Assembly: GCA_029948255.1 (NCBI GenBank)
Contig: JALIZF010001883.1
Location: 1,054,001 to 1,118,000, forward strand
Direction of reading: 5' to 3'
Length of the DNA: 64,000 nucleotides
DNA from: Telmatactis stephensoni
Lineage: Eukaryota > Cnidaria > Anthozoa > Actiniaria > Isophelliidae
The position numbers were made by a program, and so were the translations under genes. Position 1 is the first letter of the stretch, and each line of letters begins with the position of its first letter. This document shows positions 57,214-64,000 of this stretch, piece by piece. Under the pieces are notes generated by a model. That model was not told where the DNA came from, searched no databases, and worked only from the letters and a program-made list of their open reading frames with translations.

Positions 57214-57351
57214 ATTACATGGCCGCGCGGAGATATGGAATTCATCTTCGAGTGTTCAATTTGATATCTCACGAGTGAGCGCAGCGAACGAGTGAGATAT
57301 CAAATTTGAACACGAGAAGATAAATTCCATATCTCCAAGCGGTCATGTAAT
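57214..57351. mobile_element. Foldback MITE
   Basis: ATTACATGGCCGCGCGGAGA at the left pairs with the right end; TTTGATATCTCACGAGTGAG pairs with its complement across a CGCAGCGA tip. Confidence 0.85.
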
Positions 57352-57356
57352 TTACT

Positions 57357-58622
57357 TTTTATCATATGACAATCAGTGGTACAACACACAGATTTTTTTT
57401 CTTTTTAGTTTTATAACTGAGTAACCATGAAACGCGCGCCGAAACTGGGCCCGACAATAGTTGGACATTTGAATGTTTTTGAAGATTTATTTATACGTTT
57501 ATTTTGTAACAAAAATTGCAGTACACATCATTTGTTAGAACTGTGAAAAGAAAATTTCTCACGAAGAGTACTTTTTTTTCAAAACAATAAAAAGTGCTCG
57601 AATAAGGAGCAAACTCGAAAGTTTAAGTTATATCTGACTAGCTGTATTGCAAAAAAACTGCTTTTCGCCGTACTACTTCTTATGCATGATAAAATCTTGA
57701 TTCAAAATGTACCGTTTGCAATGGGCTTTCACTTCAGCAAAATCAAATGAACAATCATTCTTTGTTTAAGCTTCAATATTTCATAAAATGAATAACTTCA
57801 ATGACAAAGAAGCGAGTTATCGCGTTTCACTGGCTGAGTTTGTCCGGCATGACCTGCCTGTTTCTTCAATGAAAACAGTTCAATCTTACTGTTAATTTTC
57901 ACAGAGAATCATAAAATACAGTGTTTAACTTACAGTTTGACCAAACATCTCATTTGAATCGCCCAGTCCTCCGTCTTTTATGAATCGGTCCATGCTTGAA
58001 TTTCTTTTGAAAATACAGAATTGGCAAAACAGCAAGCGGCTAGCAGATCTATGCAAATGAATCGTTCTTTTTTCTGTTTTGGAGTCCAAACCATGGCTAT
58101 AATAACTTCAATTTCAAGTTTTCGGTGTATTTCCAAAGTCTTCAAGTTAGATAAGTGGTAGGTGAAGCTGGAAACTTGCAGTTCAAGTAAGTTAGTATTA
58201 TCAATCTCTTCGCATTGCTGAGTGGACTTGCATGAAAGGCCAGTTTTTCGGCTCAAAAGTTGAGTTTCGAAATATCTTGAGTTCAGAAAAAACGATTCCT
58301 CAATTCATCCTTAAAGTTGTGAAAGCAAAAGTCCATTTTCTTAAGCATTTTAAGTTAAATCAGCAAAGATAAACTTGAATTTGATCACATTTTCGCGGGA
58401 TTTAGCCGAAGTTTAGTGAAGTAAGCAATGAAAACGCACAATGCGCCCTGAACTGAAAGCCGCGAGAAGCGGGAAAATGTTGGCTCGTGATTGGTCGAAA
58501 AATGATATCTTCACATGTGAAGATATCATTGATATCACCACTGGCCACTGGAAGCAGTGTTCAGATATGGATTTTACGATGTTGCTATCCGCCAGTATAC
58601 CACTGATTGTCATATGATAAAA
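57357..58622. mobile_element. 1.27-kb non-autonomous transposon with 25-bp inverted repeats
   Basis: TTTTATCATATGACAATCAG at 57357 and its complement at 58598-58622 match over 25 bp. The interior has no transposase. A palindrome with core CTTCACATGTGAAG lies at ~58510, similar to those upstream of the recombinase gene. The foldback MITE abuts its left end. Confidence 0.75.
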
Positions 58623-58649
58623 TGTTTTATCTTTTGTAAACAGTTATTT

Positions 58650-58705
58650 TATAGTGTCCCCAATTAGCTAGCTTAAGCTGAACAACTCGACACTTGAATA
58701 AAGTT
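58650..58705 (+). mobile_element. SINE tail
   Basis: GTGTCCCCAATTAG... CGACACTTGAATAAAGTT matches the tail of the 31135 SINE and runs into a tetranucleotide array, as SINE tails do. Confidence 0.6.
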
Positions 58706-58810
58706 TATCTATCTATCTATCTATCTATCCAGCTATCTATCTATCTATCTATCGACCGATCGATCGATCGATCGATCGATCCGTCCGTCCGTCCGTCTGT
58801 CCGTCTGTCC

Positions 58811-58846
<36 letters not shown>

Positions 58847-58848
58847 CA
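58706..58848. repeat. Compound tetranucleotide array
   Basis: (TCTA)n, (TCGA)n, (TCCG)n and (TCTG)n blocks in succession, ~35 units in all. Confidence 0.95.
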
Positions 58849-58857
58849 ATTATATTC

Positions 58858-59125
58858 ATATACAGCTATTTCAAAAAACGTTGAATACTGAATACTGCAT
58901 TATTCTGCATACTGAATAGTGCATTAAAAGACCAAAATGCCTTGTAGTTCAGTATGTTTTGGAGATGGCATGGTGAAAATCCTCTATAACTGCTATAACT
59001 AGGCAAATAGGTGGCAAAACGACAACGGAAACGATCAAAAATGCAATTTGTAAGTCTTGGAATGCACTATTCAGTATGCGGAATGCAGTATTCAGTATTC
59101 AAAGTTTCTTGAAATAGCTGTATAT
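58858..59125. mobile_element. MITE with ~68-bp inverted repeats
   Basis: ATATACAGCTATTTC pairs with the right end. TGAATACTGAATACTGCATT and TGCATACTGAATAGTGCATT pair and are themselves internally repeated. Confidence 0.85.
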
Positions 59126-59224
59126 ATGTATACATGTATTAAAATTTAATAATTGTTTCTGTTCCATAATAATAATAACAAAATGTCAAATCACCTTTCA
59201 GGGATTACTAGTTATTATTTAATA

Positions 59225-59333
59225 GATAATCACTGAGGCACGCAGCATTCGTGGGTATAATGCAGGCAGCTGAGGGCGCAGCCCGAAGCTGCCTGCATTA
59301 TACCCACGAATGCTGTGTGCCGAAGTGATTATC
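59225..59333. mobile_element. Foldback MITE, almost pure hairpin
   Basis: GATAATCACTGAGGCACGCA... and complement, arms ~50 bp around GGGCGCAG. Confidence 0.9.
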
Positions 59334-59619
59334 TTTTATAATTACTGGTCAACTTCATAACCACCAAAATCACCAAAATTGTTTAAATTGAGGTATTTAT
59401 TTATTTTTAAAAGTTGAAGTATTGTTTGAGCATGCGTAGTTCTGCTGATTTTGTATCCCACACGTTTTGATACCCGTGTTTGTCATAACAAAGAAAGGCT
59501 ACGGTACTTAAATTCTGAATGGGGAGCTGGATTTTGAAAAGGTTCTGAAAAGTACTGTGACTGCTAGCTTAGTAGTTACATTACTTTATCATCCTGCAAA
59601 TCTGGTTCCCCTGTAAGCA

Positions 59620-59735
59620 AAACACGCTGCATTATTATTAATAATGCTGTGGGATCACAGAATCACACAGCATTATTAAAAATAATGCCGTCTGCTAGAT
59701 TAGACAGACGGCATTATTTGCAATAATGCAGCTGC
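59620..59735. repeat. Cluster of AATAATGC hairpins
   Basis: TGCATTATTATTAATAATGC, CAGCATTATT... AATAATGC and CCGTCTG... CAGACGGCATTATT form overlapping hairpins that can pair in several ways. A C-run followed by an A-run lies at 59823-59852. Confidence 0.75.
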
Positions 59736-60107
59736 TCTATGCTTTTTCTCTCTGCATTCGTTGGTATAATGCAGAGTGAAAACAACGAGTTTTGGTAAGA
59801 ACAGTAATTATTTCCGTATAACACCCCCCCCCCCCCCCCAAAAAAAAAAAAAAACTTGTAAACTTTAACAATACCTGAAATGAACCAGGTCATGTCAATA
59901 AAGTACGTTGAACTATCCGAATGATCTCCATAATCATCACATAGATAGTACATTTCTCTAATGCCTGATGGAAAATCTTTTTACAAGATCGTATAATCGA
60001 CCCTATGACATAACCAGGCACAAGTCTTGAGCTGGTCAGTCTACAACTTTGATATACACAATGCAGCCAATGTTATCCTAGAAATTGTATATTTATTTAG
60101 TTCCCAT

Positions 60108-61019
60108 TTAAGTTTTTGTAATTATTTCTATTGACTCCGTTTCTCCATGATCAGTAAAGGTGGCACTGCTTTTCAATACTTTCGATTCCCTTGTAGCATC
60201 TTGATAAAATATGTGAAAAAAGATAAATGCCAAAGAAAAAATGACCAGCGTACAATGGCCTTTCTTCAAAGAAGCTAGTGACATTGGGCTGTTGTTGTGT
60301 TCTTGGTGATCAAAGAAGATAACGAACCCAACTGCTGTGAATGATATCAGGTTGAACAGCCTCTCAACAGCCGTTGAAAGTACATGAAATTTGCTATGGA
60401 TCGACATTTCTTTTCCATTTTTCCATAAATAAAATACAACTAAGATGAGTCGATTGCTGATGATGATATTTGGAATGAATAACTGAAGCATTAAATAGAA
60501 ATTGAAATAAGAAGCAACGTTTATTTTATGGTTCATTGGTAAAGCGGCTGTCTTATAAACTTTGTTCCTTGCCAAGCGATCTGGGCAAATACAACCACTA
60601 AATTCAATGATTGGTCTTCCTGTTGCCGTATTGTAGAATACTGGCGATAAAAGTGCTACAGAGGAGATGATAACTGACGTCAGTAGCATCATAGCGGAGT
60701 TGTAGCCAAGATACCATTTCTTTGTAACTTGGCGGTGTTTAACAATTACCAGAACCGTGAGATTGAACAACACAAGGGAGAAACTCAAAAGCACTGCAGC
60801 GGCGATTACATCACAGAAGCATCTTGGAAAATACTTTAGAAACACAAGCTCCAAACTCCCTAACATTGCAAGAAATGAAAACAGGACTTGAGAGGCCATG
60901 AGGTACTTGATGTTGCCTAAAGTTTCCCAGTAGTTGTCTTTTCTGTAGCAGAAAGTACAGAGCAAGAAAAGACAGCACAACGCTCCGGTCATATAGGTTA
61001 TGATCTCGATGACGATCAT
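60108..61019 (-). CDS. Orphan seven-helix membrane protein, single exon
   Basis: The frame encodes 303 residues. Hydrophobic segments at ~5-24, 38-61, 67-94, 104-128, 166-194, 211-236 and 252-272 give seven helices with short loops. The longest loop (~129-165) is extracellular if the N-terminus is outside and holds cysteines (SGCICPDRL). The tail is short and acidic/threonine-rich. The size, lack of introns and topology suit a GPCR, but I see no DRY, NPxxY or CWxP motif, so it is not a clear rhodopsin-type receptor. It could be a diverged chemoreceptor or an unrelated transporter-like protein. No ligand or partner can be inferred. Confidence 0.6.
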   Translation of the reverse strand: MIVIEIITYMTGALCCLFLLCTFCYRKDNYWETLGNIKYLMASQVLFSFLAMLGSLELVFLKYFPRCFCDVIAAAVLLSFSLVLFNLTVLVIVKHRQVTKKWYLGYNSAMMLLTSVIISSVALLSPVFYNTATGRPIIEFSGCICPDRLARNKVYKTAALPMNHKINVASYFNFYLMLQLFIPNIIISNRLILVVFYLWKNGKEMSIHSKFHVLSTAVERLFNLISFTAVGFVIFFDHQEHNNSPMSLASLKKGHCTLVIFSLAFIFFHIFYQDATRESKVLKSSATFTDHGETESIEIITKT

Positions 61020-61575
61020 TGTTCTTTGTTTGTTTGTTTAGTTTCTCCAAGTGAATTTGAAATAATGACTTGTTGGTGACTTGACAAATATAGTCTGATG
61101 TAACTGTTGACGAGTAGTGTCTTGTAGTAGTACTAGTTGACTAGTTGTCATGCAGAACTGATAAATCACGAAATATATAGTCTGGAGAACTCATGCGTTA
61201 CCATTGGAGTATTATTGGCTGTAGTCTTTTTGTTATGGCTACACTCACAATTAAAACACATACATAATTAATCGCACTTTCTAACAATCTTTTAATGGAG
61301 TGTTCTCACCATTAACTCGTGAAAAAGTTGGCAAACTAAAAGTTTTAATAGTAGTTATCTATAGTAGTATACTCTAAATCTATTGTTTCCTTTTGTTCTT
61401 TGTCAACTAGTATTTAGAAGGGGACATGGGGTTTGAGACTTTCTAAGTCTCAGTGTCCACACATATTCGGTTTCAGTGATCTAATTAGTGATTGTCTTTT
61501 TGAATCGCTTTTGTTTGAAACCCTCCTCAATCACATAATAAGGCAGATAAATACCTCGAAGCTAAATAAATACCT
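61020..61575. other. Upstream region of the membrane-protein gene
   Basis: About 550 bp, AT-rich, presumably holding the promoter; no exon or clear regulatory motif recognised. Confidence 0.35.
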
Positions 61576-61576
61576 A

Positions 61577-62110
61577 TACGGCCCTCGGGATGTATATGGC
61601 TAAAAGCCTCGGTTCTCGGTAATTATTTATTATGAATCCCTTGAATTTATAATTTCATTCTATACTTCCTTAGGTCATTTATGTGTGGACACCGAGACTT
61701 AGAAATTTTCTTAGAAATATACTAAGTACCGATTTTTGGTAGAAAAAAAAGTCTTTGATTAATGACTGGGATTCGAGCTAACTGATGTAATATTCTCAAC
61801 AAAAAAATCTTGTGTGTGTTATCATGAAGCTCGTTAGTGTTGCTCTGAATAGAATTGAAAATTAAACAATTATTTAAGATTTCCTTCTGGGAATTCGGTA
61901 ACAATGATCGCTTTTGTGAAAGACAGTTAAATAGAGGGATTTCACGGCAGCCATGTATTTGTGGTCAAAATAATAGAGTTTTTTTCCCAAGAGAAATAAA
62001 ATCTTTTGTTATTCAAAAACTTTCTATTGTACTTGCCCATAAACATGGCTGCCATGAAATCCCTCTATACCGGCCCTCGGGATGTATATGGCCAAAAAGC
62101 CTCGGTTCTC
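61577..62110. repeat. Pair of 42-bp direct repeats
   Basis: CGGCCCTCGGGATGTATATG... CCTCGGTTCTCG occurs at 61577-61618 and 62068-62110. The second copy starts at the right end of the MITE at 61932-62067. Confidence 0.85.
61932..62067. mobile_element. TA-flanked MITE
   Basis: TAGAGGGATTTCACGGCAGC pairs with GCTGCCATGAAATCCCTCTA. 136 bp, mariner-like size and TA ends. Confidence 0.75.
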
Positions 62111-62139
62111 GATATTTAACTCTTCCATAAATTGAAAGG

Positions 62140-62254
62140 GTGAATTCCTATATAAAGATTCTGGGACTTATCATAAGTAGCAACCTTAAATGGAACAACG
62201 TTAACCATATTGATTACATAATTTCGAAAGCCAGTAGGAAATTGTATGCCTTAA
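62140..62254 (+). pseudogene. LINE RT fragment
   Basis: Reads KILGLIISSNLKWNNVNHI then IISKASRKLYALK, the post-catalytic part of a LINE polymerase. It is cut off by half of the GGCTGGTTCACACTAGCG element. Confidence 0.6.
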
Positions 62255-62314
62255 AGGCTGGTTCACACTAGCGTCGGAATCAGATATAATTAGAGTTTAT
62301 AAATCTACCAAGTA

Positions 62315-63260
62315 TTAGTAAAAATCTACTAGTATTCTAATGCAAATCTCGCATTCTGATTGGCTGCTCTACTCCCCTTCTAATAGTGATAGAAGGTGAG
62401 TAGAGAAAATAGCGATTCGTGGTTTGAAAATCATCAGCAAATTTCAGTATAGATAAAACATGTTTTTTAATTATATTTGTCATAAATACCACGAGGGATA
62501 TTTATACAGAATAACACGTACAAATGTTAATACATAAGCTGAGAATTTTTTGCGATTTTGATAAAAAACTAGTTGAATCCCCTACCTCTACGGAACCGTA
62601 TTAAATAATAGCAAAAAGAAATAATCTTAAGTGAAAAAATTACTTTGTTTTCGTTTTTGGCCGATTTTCGGCGTGAATGACTTCAAAGTCACAGAAAAAC
62701 AAACTCTTCGCGATTTCCGATAAGCCGGAGCAAATAGTCATTGGTGAGGACCAAAAACGGTATTGTTTGAAAAAAATTAAGATGAGACAAAAAACTTTCT
62801 AAATAATATATACATAATACATAAGTGTAGAATAACTTTTTATTACCTTTCAATAACTTTTCTGCAGGATTCCTTCAGGTTGAAGCTATAATTAATTTGA
62901 AAAGCTTCACTGAGTCACCGAATCAGTTCACGGCGAGCCTTGATCCTTTTTCGTCTTTTCGCCCCGAACAATACAAAGAAATCTCCACAAGTATCAAATA
63001 AACCGTACTTCTTTTGTCCTCTGAGCTTTCCGACTTTCTTCTATGATCAAATCACTTCTTTTAGAGGAAGAAAGCTTCTCAACTGGTCTAGCTGCCAATT
63101 TAGTTCCTGGGCTTCCAAAAGAAAGACTGTTGTCATGATGGAAAGTATCATTTTTATGCGTAGCTTTCCGAAATTTCTCAGTTTTTTAGGTTGAAAAATA
63201 TCACCAAATTTTGTTTTCAAAATTTTGCATTATTTCGAATACTAGTAGTTTTTTTACTAA
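62315..63260. mobile_element. 0.95-kb non-autonomous transposon
   Basis: TTAGTAAAAATCTACTAGTA at the left pairs with the right end near 63225-63260. The interior open frame 62940-63194 has no recognisable domain. Confidence 0.55.
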
Positions 63261-63365
63261 AACAATTAGACTACTCGTTTTCGTTTTGGCTATCGGCTTT
63301 GATAGTTGACTCGGGCTTCACCCTCGTGAACTATCAGCCGATAGAAAACTCGTAGTCTAATTGTT
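63260..63365. mobile_element. Foldback MITE
   Basis: AACAATTAGACTACTCG pairs with CGTAGTCTAATTGTT; CTATCGGCT and TGATAGTT pair as well around GGGCTTCACCC. Confidence 0.85.
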
Positions 63366-63527
63366 AATTAGATCTGTAATAGAATAAGAGTAAAAGTATT
63401 CTTGCACTCACCGGCAATAATGAAAGTGAAGTTCAGAGCTTTCGACTCTCATCCGAGAGTCGATCTTTGTCACCGTGTTGTCCAGTCTCCCATGACCGGG
63501 AACCAACACGGAGCTGTAGACTGGTGC

Positions 63528-63818
63528 TAGTTGGAATCTCTGTTAAGTTCTAGTCTTCGGCGGTGGATGTGTAGGGCCTCTCGAATTTTGAGGAGCCTCC
63601 AATGGGTCTCCTGGCCAATTGTGTTAATATCAGCCCAGTCAATTTCGTGGTCGCAGGCGTTAGCATGATCTGAATGATGTTGCGGACTTTGAGTCCGCTA
63701 CAGCTACCGATTTTTTGTGCTCTTTTACCCTTGTGCTTAGCCTTCGACCGGTTTCCCCAAAGTATTCTGTGTGTACTCTGTTCCAGTCCTTGCAGTGGAT
63801 GCTGTAAATCACTCCACA
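63528..63818 (-). pseudogene. Penelope-like element end with GIY-YIG endonuclease remnant
   Basis: The minus strand reads CGVIYSIHCKD then YFGETGRRLSTRVKEHKK, the GIY-YIG signature. After a frameshift it reads WRLLKIREALHI and LELNRDSN before a stop. Downstream on the same strand, 63438-63463 has GGATGAGAGTCGAAAGC, close to the hammerhead-like block such elements carry. Confidence 0.6.
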
Positions 63819-64000
63819 TATCTGATCATCTTTTCATCTTTTACCCGGTCGACTATCACGCTGACAAGATGTTGGTATTAGAATATGCAGCCAAAGTATT
63901 GCAGAACATATATACCTGATTACTTTTCTGATAGAATTGAGACAATTCGATCAGAGGATGGCCCTAAAAATAATTTACCCCTTCCATAGTGTCACGAATG

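Noticed and set aside
62940..63194. 84-residue open frame
   Set aside because: Lies wholly inside a non-autonomous transposon and shows no domain.

Overview
The window is nuclear DNA of an animal, most likely an anthozoan cnidarian (a coral or sea anemone). Evidence: low GC; intron-split genes with good GT-AG sites; extracellular proteins built from Ig, collagen, C-type lectin, PAN/Apple and LamG modules; single-exon HECT-type, DDE-integrase and tyrosine-recombinase genes of the kind repeated through cnidarian genomes; and a very dense load of foldback MITEs, SINEs and broken LINEs. Nothing bacterial, organellar or viral was seen. The species cannot be named from this sequence.

Layout. (1) 0.9-8.3 kb: a DDE-integrase gene and a three-exon SAM/HECT-type ubiquitin-ligase gene, both on the minus strand, lie between two inverted arrays of a ~20-bp minisatellite. 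(2) 8.3-11 kb: two further ~20-bp minisatellites, the last ~2.3 kb long. (3) 11-15 kb: mostly empty, with a hammerhead-ribozyme-like motif and a CRE/TATA region. (4) 15.7-24.5 kb, minus: a five-exon gene for a 615-aa type II membrane lectin (TM, collagen, three Ig domains, C-type lectin with EPN and WND motifs). Its third intron holds a Crypton-like tyrosine-recombinase transposon flanked by a perfect 41-bp inverted repeat. A decayed copy of its collagen/Ig exon and an orphan phase-1 exon lie upstream. (5) 26.3-29.6 kb, plus: a two-exon F-box/leucine-rich-repeat gene. (6) 29.8-34.8 kb: MITEs and a SINE. (7) 35.3-42.4 kb, minus: a secreted PAN/Apple-lectin-LamG gene whose LamG exons sit inside the intron that splits its lectin domain. 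(8) 43-54 kb: LINE remnants, nested MITEs, hexanucleotide arrays. (9) 54.2-55.1 kb, minus: a single-exon membrane-anchored protein with the two HxT motifs of 2H phosphoesterases. (10) 55-64 kb: MITEs, a single-exon seven-helix membrane protein (60.1-61.0 kb, minus) and the end of a Penelope-like element.

How it fits together. Two recognition-type lectin genes, about 11 kb apart, use phase-1 introns between modules, which allows domain shuffling and alternative splicing. The F-box and HECT-type proteins both have folds of ubiquitin pathways, but the HECT gene may be cargo of a mobile unit rather than a cellular ligase. The rest is transposon-derived, and several insertions can be ordered in time because one lies inside another.

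Exon boundaries were read by eye from splice signals and reading phase. No alignment, transcript or database search was available, so family names rest on motif recognition.
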